A stretch of 64,000 bases of DNA from Phorcus lineatus (taxonomy: Eukaryota > Mollusca > Gastropoda > Trochida > Trochidae): positions 868,001 through 932,000 of the forward strand of contig OV121093.1 in assembly GCA_921293015.1 (NCBI GenBank), read 5' to 3'. How positions within the stretch are numbered: position 1 is the stretch's first letter; every line of letters begins with the position of its first letter. A program made the translations under genes and the position numbers. This document shows positions 1 through 9,397 of this stretch, piece by piece. The notes beneath the pieces were generated by a model that saw only the letters and a list, made by a program, of their open reading frames with translations, did no database searches and had not been told where the DNA came from.

Positions 1-192
1 ACGTTCCTCCCTCCATACATGACTCTCAGCTTGAGCCCTGGTCTTCTCCTCAATGGCTTCACACTGTTCTTGGGTAATACTTGTTCCCAAAGACGTTGAG
101 TTCTCTGTTGTCAGCTGTCAAGCGCGTGGAAAGACTAAATTACCACACTGGGTAACAAGTTGTTGTTGGTCAGCTGGTTCAAAGAATGTTGC
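1..192 (-). pseudogene. Exon of YqaJ-like recombinase/exonuclease family gene, broken by one stop
   Basis: Read on the minus strand, the sequence is open from a splice acceptor (polypyrimidine tract then CAG at 195-193) to the window edge, except for one in-frame TGA at 120-118. The protein after the stop contains TQEQCEAIEEKTRAQAESHV, followed by a WREER-like end. This resembles the segment just before the YqaJ nuclease domain in the many invertebrate proteins of that family, which are viral/phage-type alkaline exonucleases often carried by mobile elements. The nuclease domain itself would lie outside the window, so the family call rests on a short stretch. The TGA suggests a decayed copy, but a sequencing error or polymorphism is possible. 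Confidence 0.5.
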
Positions 193-299
193 CTGAAAGA
201 ATAATATTGATAAGTTTAAATATAAAATGTGGACTATATAAAACAAAACCAATGCATACTTTTTCTCAATTATTTCAGGGGGGGGGGGCGATGGATCCT

Positions 300-472
300 G
301 CTGTTGACCACCACTGGACTCAATACCTTGTCGTGGTGTGGTGGTTTGCGTGCTTCAGGGACCCCGAGAGCTATGCCAGCTGGAGTTTAAATGCTCCTGG
401 TAGGGTCACCCAAGCTCGACAGGTCGACGGATAGTAGCCAGACCAAATTTGGGTCCTTCTGTTGAGAAGATG
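300..472 (+). repeat. SINE-like repeat family B, 5' half
   Basis: This is a partial copy of a dispersed element of about 320 bp called family B here. It begins at CACCACTGGACTCAATACC and runs through the CGAGAGCTATGCCAGCTGG segment to the TAGCCAGACCAAATTTGGG segment, then stops. Better copies lie at 6188-6505 (plus), 57169-57424 (minus) and 58566-58887 (minus). The 3' half with the CTCAC tail is missing here. Confidence 0.75.
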
Positions 473-875
473 AGAACTAGCCAAATACCCTGGAACATGT
501 CGAAACTTCAAGGCATTTAGAAGGAAACAAAGCTGAATGTGAACATCAAAAGAAAACGAAAACTGTCAGTTTCACTGTGGACTCGATCTTGGAAGAGTGC
601 AATTAGATCCATTGTTATATATCTAACACACTGAGATGCTGTAGACCCTAGATATTTCCTTTTTGAATGAAACTCAAATTAATTTTGTAAGTCTATGATA
701 TGACATATGTTATGTGTCAAGCAGAATTGTTTCAGAACAGTTTATCCATTATCTTAAAGACACCTGTCATCAATTGACATAAACTGGAATTCTCAACCTG
801 AATTTATGTCAGCATAAATGGTTTTTTGGCACGAATATGGAACTATATGTCACCTTCTCAATTTCTTATGTTTCC
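473..875. other. Non-coding stretch with weak dispersed repeat
   Basis: No convincing gene is seen. A segment at about 645-775 (ATTTTGTAAGTCTATGATAT, then CCATTATCTTAAAGACACCT) recurs in diverged form at about 1600-1715. The two may be old copies of one element or an old local duplication. Confidence 0.4.
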
Positions 876-1083
876 GGGACAATAGCCAGGAGCTCGGCAA
901 TTTTGGCTGCAGTAGAGAACTGTTCTACACACACTGAATTTCAGCGTAGTACTACCCATGGTTCGCTAGTTCCAACCAATGATCGCAGTTTTCACAATGG
1001 TGTTGCGGGCTTTCTCCCAGCAATAATACTAGCAGTTTCGATATAAGTGAAATAATCTTTAAAGCGGTGTCAAACCTCACCTA
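876..1083 (+). repeat. tRNA-derived SINE family A, 5'-truncated copy
   Basis: This copy matches the body and 3' end of the full element at 8914-9240: the GGCTCGGCAA segment, CAGTAGAGAACTGTTCTACA, GGTTCGCTAGTTCCA, TGTTGCGGGCTTTCTCCC, and the terminal AAAGCGGTGTCAAAC. The tRNA-like head is missing and one internal segment is deleted. Confidence 0.85.
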
Positions 1084-2394
1084 GGACAATAAAGATTCAC
1101 TGTCACGGTGATGTCTGGCAATACTGGCATTTATCGGTTTTTACAAAGTGAACCACACTTGCCCAAAACAGCAGCAGGGGCCATGGGTAGGTGGTTCCAT
1201 TTGATTGTAAGTTTGTGATCCTTGGTGATGTTCCATCCATTCCCGGAGATGATTTGCTGAAGACATGATCTGTAGGTATTGGCTTGATAGTTTGCTCGTT
1301 TGGTTGCAAGGACAAGTCGCTGATTATAGCCAGTTGTACCTCTCTGTGTTTATACTGTCACACTCTGACCAGCCATAGAGGTCACATACAATGTATCTAA
1401 AGCCTTTTCCAGGATATTTCATACCGACCAATCTTTACCATTACCACAGAAGGTCTACAATAATTGGTATATCGTTTCTTTCAGACTGTTATTTGTCTTC
1501 AGAGTCTAATGTATCGAGAGGGAAAAAAGCCACTGATAAGACTTATTCCCAGTAGCCATGGTCTAAGAAAATTGTACAGCTATTTTCTTTTGTAGTGAAA
1601 CCCAAATTATTTTGTAAGTCTGTGATAAGCAGAATGATATGTTAAGTGTAAAGCTCAAATGCTTCACTGCTAGTGTGTAAGTTGTCTAAGCAATTTAGCC
1701 ATTATCTAAGACACCTGTCAAAAGAGCCTTAACACGTGACGGTGCCATAAATTTGACTGAAGGATGAAGGAAGCATCTTAAAACACTTTCTTTTCACGAC
1801 TTCTGAAGCCATATTGTGGTTTCCTTGATCTCCATGTTGACGTAAATTCTGTGTCAACATGTGTGTTCCAGTTACAAACTGCCAACTGGGCCCTCGTGTT
1901 GCAGACGCTGTCCGAAAATGAAATCCTTTTCTCCTGGAATATGTCCATAACATTATCAAAACTTCAACATAGAAGGTATCCTTTGCCAAATTAGTCATCT
2001 CGGTATGTAAAAATGCCAGAACTCTTAAAAACTGAAGTGAGCAGAGATATGGCTTTTTAGCTGGTTAGTACAATGTGAGATGGTTCATTATTGGGGTGCT
2101 GTTTGCATCTGGATGATGGACTGCAAGAAGAGGGATCATCAAAAGGAGAAGATTGTAGTTTATCACTTTCCCCAGTTGATGCTCTCACTGCATAGTGAAA
2201 GTGAGTGGAAACTGGCTGCACTTTATCTGCAAGCCGCTCATGCTAAGTACTGCCATGTTTATATTGAGTACCTATAGCTTCAGCATTCACAGCTTTTCTT
2301 ACTGCCTTCACTCCATGCCGGACGTTGTTTTCCTCCGATAAAGCATTTCTATTGTATCCTCATATTCAGCTTTAACAACGTTGTTGTACTTTTC
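1084..2394. other. Non-coding stretch, no gene recognised
   Basis: Open frames are short and show no recognisable domain. The stretch holds the second copy of the weak repeat noted at 645-775. A short open stretch at 2080-2277 on the plus strand has no recognisable homology. Confidence 0.35.
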
Positions 2395-2562
2395 CGGGGG
2401 GCGGGTTAGCGCGTTCGGCTCGGATCAGAAGGTCTGTGGTTCGAATCCCGCCAGGGGCTCGGCAACTGTGTCTTCAGTAGAGAACTGTTCTACACGCAGT
2501 AAGGTTTGGGTGCAATGCTACACTGAATTTCAGCGCAGTACCCCTCATGGTTCGCTAGTCAT
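2395..2562 (+). repeat. SINE family A, 5' half with tRNA-like head
   Basis: The copy keeps the head GGGGGGCGGGTTAGCGCG, with a deletion across the A box, and a B-box-like GGTTCGAATCC. It continues through the GTTCTACACGCAG and GGTTCGCTAGT segments and ends before the 3' tail. Confidence 0.85.
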
Positions 2563-2799
2563 TAGACCAATTCGACTTTTCAAAAATATCTGACTCAATA
2601 TATTATCCCACTTATGTTAAATCATTTCTGATCATTAAGCAACTTGTGATTACATATCACCTGATCAAAGAAGAAAATCTGGAGAAAAAAAACTGACAAC
2701 ACTACGTCTATAAAGGTTAAAGATAATTCACAGATGATATAGTTATCTTATTTAAATTATTTAGAGAGATAACCACTTTGATACAAAAAAACTAAAACG

Positions 2800-2972
2800 C
2801 AGTGGTTAGCGCATTCCAGCAAAGTACCACCCATGGTTCGCTAGTTACAGTCGATGCTCGCAGGTTTCACCACAATGTATAACCACATTGGTGTTGCGGG
2901 CTCTCTCCCTTCAATATTACTAGCAGCCGTGATATAAGTGAAATATTTTTAAAGCGACATCAAAACCCATAT
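2800..2972 (+). repeat. SINE family A, internally deleted copy
   Basis: A short piece of the head (CAGTGGTTAGCGCATTC) is joined directly to the middle of the element (GTACCACCCATGGTTCGCTA) and followed by the 3' part. The B box and about 100 bp of the body are missing. Confidence 0.8.
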
Positions 2973-3807
2973 CACCTCCCCTCCCGAGCGGCGGTTGATG
3001 AGTCATTGCGTTCTCAGTCAGAGACTTGTTCACTCAAACGCAACCTGCTTCGCGGAAACCGCGTTGACACATCACGGGAATTCGTTCTCACCTGGCATTC
3101 CAATGATATGAATATTTATTGTAAGGTGCGGTTGTACCTGTCTAATATCGACAGGCTTAACGTTCTCAAAGCATGCCAAACATCAGTATCTCAAGCCTTT
3201 TCAAAGGTGACACACGATGGCCGAGGTACACACTGATCACGGTTACTGTATTCAAATGTCTTAAGGTGTGTGAATGATCCGCCATTTTGTTTCTCTGTAC
3301 GCATGTAGGTAACGTTAGGTAGCACTTTCTTCAAAGCAATAGCTATGCTGAAAACGGCAAAAGGTAAATCTAAATTATAGGTATTGCAGGAGGCTCTCTC
3401 TAAATGGTGCATTGTGGGTCGACCACGGCAATCCTTCTAGGGGTATGTCAGCTTGCGGAAGGCGGTGTTATGACATTGAGTGAAAATTCTGTTGCGTGGT
3501 CGGCTGGATCGAGCAGATCACATGTATATAGCTGTGTGGCCTTTGATAGGAGACTCGAGTCGAGTTGTTTTTCTCTAGTTCCCCATGACAGTATTAAGAT
3601 GATTAAAATAACAGACATTAACTCCCAACTCACTCTCCCTTTTGAAATAATCAGGCTGTTGAAATGAAGGTCACCAACTTCATTTATAAGGCTCGTCGAG
3701 GGCGGGATAGCGTACTTGCGTTTCTTGGTGAATCCGTGATGGCCAAGGTATATCCGATGTCGGTTGCTTGATAAAATAGCTGGAGAACTGAGGGATGAAT
3801 GCGGCTG
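2973..3807. other. Non-coding stretch, no gene recognised
   Basis: Several overlapping open frames exist on both strands (for example 3448-3888 minus), but none shows a known domain or clear splice structure. Confidence 0.3.
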
Positions 3808-4145
3808 GGGGCGGGAATGCGAAGTGGTTAGCGCGTTCGGCTTCGGATCAAGATATCCTAGGCTCGAATCCCGCCGTGGACATTGCAACTTTGTAGTAGG
3901 GAACTCTTCTACACTGTCAGTTTGGGTGCAATGCTACACTGCGTTTCAGCGCCGTACTACCCATGATTCGCTAGTTCCAGCCAATGTTTGCAGGTTTCAA
4001 TGCAAAGCAAAGCCACAAGCAGCCGCCATAAAAGTGAAATACTCTTGAAGGCGGTGTTACACCTAAACTCGCCTCACCTGTCCCTGCAGTAATACTAGCA
4101 GACGCAATAAAAATGAAATTATCTTGAGAGGCGATAAACACAAAA
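3808..4145 (+). repeat. SINE family A copy with extra tail segment
   Basis: A nearly full-length, diverged copy: head GGGGGCGGGAATGCGAAGTG, B-box-like GGCTCGAATCC, then body and 3' end to about 4079. A second, diverged piece of the 3' region follows (4083-4143, from CCCTGCAGTAATACTAGCAG), so two copies or a partial duplication are joined here. Confidence 0.8.
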
Positions 4146-4319
4146 TTAAACTCTACTGCTGGATCCCTGGATAATATGTATACCTTGAGTATTCCTTTCA
4201 CTTTGTTCGTTTCGAGTCGAGATCTTTGTTAATGCTGCTACCTTGTTCAACAAATTTAAGTTAATTATGTGTAATTGAACAATCAAAAGTTTCTTACCGT
4301 TCACTTTCTACGTTCAGTG

Positions 4320-4612
4320 AAGAATTCCATTTGATCCTGTTTTCCATAAGTTCTCTGCTATAGTCTTCACGTGACCTCTTTAACCTGGCTTCACTTGAAG
4401 TATCAGCAGACATCTTCCTTAATGTATTTTCTTCTCCCTCTCGTCCCTACACCATCTGATTTTACCTACAGTAGAATCCTTTTCATCCTGTTTTACATCG
4501 GTTCTCTGCTATCGTCTTCACGTGACCTCTTTAACCCGGCTCCACGTGAAGTATCAGCAGACATCTTCCTTGTTGTATCTTCTTCTCCCTCTCCTCCCAA
4601 CATCATATGATA
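4320..4612. repeat. Direct tandem duplication of ~150 bp
   Basis: Two adjacent similar units start at about 4320 and 4472. Both contain TCTTCACGTGACCTCTTTAA and AGTATCAGCAGACATCTTCC. Each carries a CACGTG E-box-type palindrome or a close variant. No coding function is evident. Confidence 0.75.
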
Positions 4613-5026
4613 TTTAATATGTACACGAAGATGAAAGTTAAGCAGTATAGTGTATTATAGTACATTATGGACAGATTTTCCTATATTTTCCTGTTTTTCT
4701 ATAGATACATAGACGTGTTGCAAGACCTGGTTTTTAACTACAACCATCGTCCTCATAGACGATTTAACGGAAGGATACCTGCAGATATCAACCTAAAAAA
4801 CGAAGCTAAGGTGTGATTGGAAACTCACCCTCTCAAGTTGAAACCTGTTGTGCACGCTACTCTTTATACTATGAAACAAAGTATGGAGCTGCACATAAGG
4901 AAAGAGCATAAGCATTGGTATTGTCAACTTCCATGTTCTTTGTAGACACGAGAGTACATATTCAATAAGAATTATCAGTATCTAGTGGACCCGCCATGTA
5001 CCCGGATGACACACTCCAACCTAACG
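4613..5026. other. Non-coding stretch
   Basis: No supported gene or repeat was seen here. Confidence 0.3.
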
Positions 5027-5346
5027 TCAATCAGACGTCTGAAGATTTTCATTTTCTTTATTGTGAATACTACAATAATAGCAACAGAGAAAAATTAATA
5101 TTACTGATATACCTGCTATCAGCCCCGTTTGTCTGTTCGTTTCATTATCAGTATCAGTCTCGGAGGGGAGTGTGGCAGAGGAAGCTGTAATATATGTCGG
5201 GGTATTATCAGCAGTATCAATCGTAGCAGCAGCAGCACCAGTAGTAGTCATTACAGTCGCAGTAGAAGTGGTTATAGTCGAAGGTTCGTAGGGGAAGCAG
5301 TTGATGTGGCTATAGTCGGAGAAGCAGTAGCACAATAGCTGTAGAT
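5027..5346 (-). CDS. Putative terminal exon: Thr/Ser/Ala-rich stalk, membrane segment, short tail
   Basis: On the minus strand a strong acceptor (TACTCTATTGTATCTACAG, ending at about 5347) precedes an open frame to a stop at 5027. The protein has a Thr/Ser/Ala-rich low-complexity stretch of about 50 residues typical of O-glycosylated stalks. A hydrophobic segment GLIAGISVILIFLCCYYC follows, then a short polar tail with a charged end. This layout fits the last exon of a type I surface protein. The duplicated exons at 5925-8897 lie upstream on the same strand and could supply the extracellular part, but the link is inferred from order alone. The Thr/Ser tract is built on a GTAGTA-like repeat on the plus strand, so a low-complexity artefact is possible. 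Confidence 0.4.
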
Positions 5347-5654
5347 ACAATAGAGTAAAAGTAATAAAAAAATATATATTGTTAAGAAGTACAAGTATAA
5401 AAACAAATAAACCATTTAAAAATAAAAATAAAAGAATATTCATAAAAATTAATTGAAATAAAATGAATATGTCTGGTAGCATGTACACTCACATTGTTTT
5501 TATGTTTTTAACTGCATACTTTTAGATGTTATTGTTAAGAATTGAATTGAATTGAACTTTGATTTTTGAAGAATATATTCCTTAAATAACAATAACATTA
5601 AGATTATATACTTTCATACGATATATCGGAACACCTCACTCACTCACTCTCATT

Positions 5655-5727
5655 TAACATCTAATGTCAAGTCTGCATGATCACCTTCCAGGTCCTCGCA
5701 ACGGACTCCCAATCCATGGATGATCTG
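5655..5727 (-). CDS. Possible small exon with acidic C-terminus
   Basis: An acceptor (CGGTTTTCAG, minus strand, ending near 5728) is followed by about 23 open codons including GVRCEDLEGDHADLTLDVK and a stop. It lies between the duplicated exons and the membrane exon and could be an alternative terminal exon of the same gene. Very short, so low certainty. Confidence 0.2.
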
Positions 5728-5996
5728 AAAACCGATACATTGAATTATATTACAAACATGACATTATCAGACGAAGACGAGAAGGCAAGAGGGCTCATTT
5801 TTTAACTTCCGAAGCATGTTTATTATCAAAAACTGATTATAACTAAATGCAACCAACAAAAATTACAAAACAAGGGGTCTATTTCTAACCAGACTATCTA
5901 TCTTAATATCACCAAAATCCAACTAACTAAATCGCTAAATACACCTGATAATACCCAAGCGGTCTTTTTTTTCTAACCAGACTTACTACAATTCTT

Positions 5997-6545
5997 ACCT
6001 TTAGGTTTGGGAAAAGCGGCACCAATAAATGCAATCGATCACGTGAACCCAAAAGTTGAATTACATTGGTTCTGGGATCGATTGCACCAGTCAAGTGCAC
6101 ATAGGTCACTCCGTTGCGAGGGGGACAATTAAGAGTATTATAATTCCTTCTGCAACGGAATAGAGGAATTTCTTCTCCGCAATCAATCACCACTGGACTT
6201 AATACCTTATCGTGGTGTGGTGGTTTGCGTGCTTCAGAGACCCCAAGAGCTATGCCAGTCGGAGCTTGCACGCTCCTGGTAGGGACACCCAAGCTGGACA
6301 GGTCGACGGGTAGAAGCCAGACTAAATTTGAGTCCTTCCAAAACCTGTTGTCTATCTCTCACTATGCCTTTCTTTCCGTCTTTTCCCTCATCCTGTCGAT
6401 CCCTTTCTCCCTTATCTGTCCACTCACTTTTGGATGCTTGTCATCCACGTGTTTAATAACTGAAATATTGTTCAAAGCACGTTAAACCCAAACTCACTCA
6501 CTCACTCTTCTCCGCAATCAATAGAAATCAAACCACTCAAAAAGT
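5997..6545 (-). pseudogene. Copy A of Cys-containing exon, interrupted by a family B insertion
   Basis: This is the counterpart of the intact exon at 7913-8083. Its coding sequence is split by the element at 6188-6505, with the duplicated target TCTTCTCCGCAATCAAT on either side. An insertion of about 26 bp near 6020-6046 also shifts the frame before the donor. The remaining parts still encode IPLFRCRRNYNTL and GAIDPRTNVIQLLG. As it stands this exon cannot be read through, so copy A is probably non-functional or spliced around. Confidence 0.65.
6188..6505 (+). mobile_element. SINE-like family B element, full length, with 17-bp target-site duplication
   Basis: The element is 318 bp, from CACCACTGGACTTAATACC to a CTCACTCAC tail. 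It is flanked by a perfect 17-bp duplication TCTTCTCCGCAATCAAT at 6171-6187 and 6506-6522. The paralogous copy B (near 8058-8075) shows the same target once, uninterrupted. Duplication length, lack of terminal inverted repeats and the simple 3' tail fit a LINE-mobilised non-autonomous retroelement. No clear tRNA-like A and B boxes were seen at its 5' end. Confidence 0.9.
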
Positions 6546-6629
6546 AAATCAAAACTAGCACAGCTCCCATGATTGAAACCTTAGCGTGTGAATTAAAATA
6601 TTTATAATTTTTCCTATCTAAGCGTCACT

Positions 6630-6894
6630 TCATTAATTTCACGTGCAGAGTAAGAGCGAAGGGTGGGGAATAGGGCGGCACCTTTGATCCTGCTAGATGG
6701 AAGGTCAATGACTTGTCACCGACTAATATTGAAACAATGTTATTATCTCTCATGAGATAAAAACATGGTGTCATATACATTTGCCCTCCCGCATTGTCAT
6801 CTAATATATATTTGACACACTTTCGACCTCCACAGTGTTTACTCAAGTCAGACTCGTCGCGAATTAAAGCGATTAATAGTTTCATAACAATCAA
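6630..6894 (-). CDS. Possible exon in copy A, unknown function
   Basis: An open minus-strand frame of up to 89 codons contains HCGGRKCVKYILDDNAGG and PCFYLMRDNNIVSILVGD. It lies between the two recognised exon types of copy A. About 155 bp of it is absent from copy B, so it is either an exon lost in B or a fortuitous frame. No known domain. Confidence 0.2.
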
Positions 6895-7108
6895 ATGGAG
6901 TATTCAGATTGTGTTCTTAGTCACATGTTGCTTAATTTTCATAGAAGAAAATGAATTAAAATTTATTGCAGTAATTTGGTACACTTAACGTTCACAACAA
7001 TGACAACAACAAAAACAACGACAACGAAAACATGAGCGTACATTACCGATGAAACTTAATTTTTTTTAAATTGGTAGATCTTAGAACAAAATAAAAATGT
7101 TACTTACC

Positions 7109-7438
7109 TTACATATGTTGGTAGACGAGATTGAATATCTCACACATGCTCCGTGCGTCTCCAAAAGTTAATCTTTCCACGAATTTCTTCATATCTGAGA
7201 CTGTCAGACAGAGACTTATGTCTTTTCCAGTCTCTCCTATTGTAAGAGTTTTTAAGCTTCTATCTAATATGAAAGTTATGTTCACTTTGAATAAATAATT
7301 TTTCCCACAAAGCTCAGGCTTCAGGGCATTTTCATTTACAAGTTTTTCAAAGAAATACAATTTCTTTGATGTCTTGGAGTATGATTCCTTTAGATGCTGA
7401 CGATGCTGTCTGATCAAATCTAATTTTCTTAGCACCAT
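7109..7438 (-). CDS. Copy A of domain exon 1, unknown extracellular-type domain, 5' damaged
   Basis: The frame is closely similar to the exon at 8514-8897: both encode TFILDRSLKTLTIGETGKD, LCLTVSDMKKFVERLTFGD and ARSMCEIF. The start side is truncated or rearranged next to the Tc1 remnant, and the first residues do not match copy B. A donor (ATAT then GTAAGG, or AAG then GTAAGT) follows the end as in copy B. The domain is not recognised. The damaged 5' part and the broken second exon suggest this copy is decaying. Confidence 0.45.
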   Translation of the reverse strand: MVLRKLDLIRQHRQHLKESYSKTSKKLYFFEKLVNENALKPELCGKNYLFKVNITFILDRSLKTLTIGETGKDISLCLTVSDMKKFVERLTFGDARSMCEIFNLVYQHM

Positions 7439-7531
7439 CCTCTTGGGATATGATTTCCCTCAATGCTGACGATGCTGTCTGATTCAATCTAATTTTCCAC
7501 ACGTCTAAAAGTCAAGTCAGTAGCGGGTACG

Positions 7532-7800
7532 TCAACCGTGAGCATCAATACATGCCTGAACACGCCTGCGGACTGATGACGTCAAACGTCTGATGACGTT
7601 GGGACTGATTCGTTGCCATTCCTCGAGGAGACATCGTTCCAAGTCCTGCACGTTAACTGGAGGCACATGGCGACGTCGGATTCGCCGATCGAGGTGGTCC
7701 CATAAGTGCTCGATGGGATTCAAGTCCGGTGAACATGTAGGCCATGGCAAAACGTGTACGTTGGCGTTGGCAAGGAAGTTCTGTGTCAATCTTGGTGTGT
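7532..7800 (-). pseudogene. Tc1/mariner transposase C-terminal fragment
   Basis: The minus-strand frame encodes LPWPTCSPDLNPIEHLWDHL followed by a basic C-terminal stretch. This is the last part of the Tc1 DDE domain, including the final acidic residue region (SPDLNPIEHLWD). The N-terminal DNA-binding domain and the first two catalytic Asp regions are missing. It lies exactly between the two halves of the tandem duplication. Confidence 0.9.
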
Positions 7801-7912
7801 GTGGCCTTGCATTGTCTAACTAACTAAATCGTTAATTCACCTGATATAAAAATAAAATTAAAATACCCAAGCGGTCTTTTTTATCTAACCAGACTTATTA
7901 GAATTCTTACCT

Positions 7913-8083
7913 TTAGGTTTGGGAAAAGCAGCACCCAAAAGTTGAATGACATTGGTTCTGGGATCGATTGCACCAGTCCAGTGCACATACGTCGCTCCGT
8001 TGCGAGGGGGACAAATAAGAGTATTATAATTCCTTCTGCAACGGAATAGAGGAATTTCTTCTCCGCAATCAATAGAAATCAAA
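7913..8083 (-). CDS. Copy B of Cys-containing exon, unknown extracellular-type domain
   Basis: A good acceptor (TTGATTTGCTTTTAG, minus strand, ending at about 8084) precedes an open exon encoding SIDCGEEIPLFRCRR, TLICPPRNGATYVHWTGAID and RTNVIQLLGAAFPKPK. It ends at a consensus donor (CCTAAAG then GTAAGAATTC, near 7912). Splice signals on both sides and conservation with copy A support a real exon. The domain is not recognised; three Cys residues and polar composition suggest a secreted or extracellular module. It is probably spliced after the exon at 8514-8897. Confidence 0.5.
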
Positions 8084-8513
8084 CCACTCTAAAAGCAAAT
8101 CAAAACTAGCCCAGGTCCCATGATTGAAACCTTAGCGTGTGAATTAAAATAGTTATAATTTTTCCTATATAAGCGTCACTTCATTAATTTCACATGCAAA
8201 GTAAGAGCGACGTGCGAAGGGTGGGGAATAGGGCGGCACCTTTGATCCTTGTCAGACTTGTCTCGAATTAAAGTGATTAATAGTTTCATAACAATCAAAT
8301 GGAGTATTCAAATTGTGTTCTTAGTCACATGTTGCTTAATTTTCATAGAAGAAAATGAAATAAAATTTATTGCAGTATTTTGGTACACTTAACGTTCACA
8401 ACAATGACAACAACAAAAACAACAACAAAGAAAACATGAGCGTACATTACCGATGAAACTTAATTTTTTTTTAAATTGGTAGATCTTAGAATAAAATAAA
8501 AATGTTACTTACC

Positions 8514-8897
8514 TTACATATGTTGGTAGGTGAGATCGAATATCTCACACATGCTCCGTGCGTCTCCAAAAGTTAATCTTTCCACGAATTTCTTCATATC
8601 TGAGACTGTTAGACAAAGACTTATGTCTTTTCCAGTCTCTCCTATTGTAAGAGTTTTTAAGCTTCTATCTAATATGAAAGTTATGTTCCCTTTGAATAAA
8701 TAATTTATCCCACAAAGCTCAGGCTTCAGGGCATCTTCTTTCACTAGTTTTTCAAAGAAATGTATTTCTTTGATGTCTTGGAGTATGATTCCTCTAGATG
8801 CTGACGATGCTGTCTGATCAAATCTAATTTTCTTAGCACCATCCTCAATTATAACTTCATACCTTCCCAATTCAACGAAATATAAATCAATATTCAT
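8514..8897 (-). CDS. Copy B of domain exon 1, unknown
   Basis: An open frame of 127 codons on the minus strand encodes NIDLYFVELGRYEVIIEDGA, then the stretch with FILDRSLKTLTIGETGKD and KKFVERLTFGDARSMCEIF. It ends at overlapping donors (ATAT then GTAAGG, or AAG then GTAAGT; the second would include an in-frame TAA). The same protein is encoded in copy A (7109-7438), with mostly conservative differences, which suggests past selection. The family is not recognised. A family A SINE (8914-9240) sits just upstream and may have separated it from its promoter or earlier exons. Confidence 0.5.
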   Translation of the reverse strand: MNIDLYFVELGRYEVIIEDGAKKIRFDQTASSASRGIILQDIKEIHFFEKLVKEDALKPELCGINYLFKGNITFILDRSLKTLTIGETGKDISLCLTVSDMKKFVERLTFGDARSMCEIFDLTYQHM

Positions 8898-8913
8898 TTC
8901 GATGTGTCTCCAG

Positions 8914-9240
8914 GGGGCGGGATAGCGCAGTGGTTAGCGCGTTCGGCTTCGGACCAGGAGGTCCTTGGTTCGAATCCCGCCAGGGGCTCGGCAACTTTGT
9001 CTGCAGTAGAGAACTGTTCTACACGCAGTCAGGTTTGGGTGCAATGCTACACTGAAATTCAGTGCAGTACCACCCATGGTTCGCTAGTTCCAGCCGATGC
9101 TCGCAGGTTTCACCGCAATGCATAGCCACAATAGTGTTGCGGGCTTTCTCCCTGCAATAATACTAGCAGCCGCGATATAAGTGAAATAATCTTGAAAGCG
9201 GCGTTAAACACCAACTCAACTCACCTCACCTCACCTCACC
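8914..9240 (+). mobile_element. Full-length tRNA-derived SINE, family A, with 15-bp target-site duplication
   Basis: The 327-bp element starts GGGGCGGGATAGCGCAGTGG and ends in a CTCAC/CACCT repeat tail. It is flanked by a perfect duplication TCGATGTGTCTCCAG (8899-8913 and 9241-9255); the first T could belong to the tail. The head is tRNA-like with intact internal promoter boxes. This is the reference copy for about ten other fragments in the window. It resembles a functional tRNA gene only in its head, because there is no acceptor-stem partner downstream. Confidence 0.95.
8923..8977 (+). promoter_or_regulatory. RNA polymerase III internal promoter of the SINE (A box and B box)
   Basis: The A box TAGCGCAGTGG (8923-8933) matches TRGYNNARNNG. 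The B box GGTTCGAATCC (8967-8977) matches the consensus GGTTCGANNCC. Spacing is as in tRNA genes. Confidence 0.85.
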
Positions 9241-9397
9241 TCGATGTGTCTCCAGACGTTGACAGAATTTCAAAAAATATGAAAACTTTTATTTTAAAAA
9301 AGACTCCGACTACCTTTCTTATTTCAGGAATCATTATTTACTTTGCCTGATAAAATTCATAAAACTAACTCATTTTTGAGCTTGTAGGAGCCTGCTG

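Larger units (their letters stand above)
5925..8897 (-). repeat. Tandem segmental duplication of an exon pair (copy A 5925-7440, copy B 7815-8897)
   Basis: Copy A and copy B align along most of their lengths, including introns and a CAA-rich stretch near 7000 and 8410. Differences: copy A carries a family B element (6188-6505) and a ~26-bp insertion near 6020-6046. Copy B lacks about 155 bp present in A near 6692-6846. A Tc1 remnant (7532-7800) sits between the copies, next to a short local duplication (7393-7425 and 7465-7497). The duplication preceded the family B insertion, because copy B keeps the empty site. Confidence 0.9.

Noticed and set aside
5129..5338. Ser-rich plus-strand frame
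   Set aside because: Low-complexity shadow of the Thr/Ser-rich minus-strand exon.
8914..8985. Possible functional tRNA gene
   Set aside because: It has A and B boxes, but no matching acceptor stem, and it continues into a repeated SINE body.
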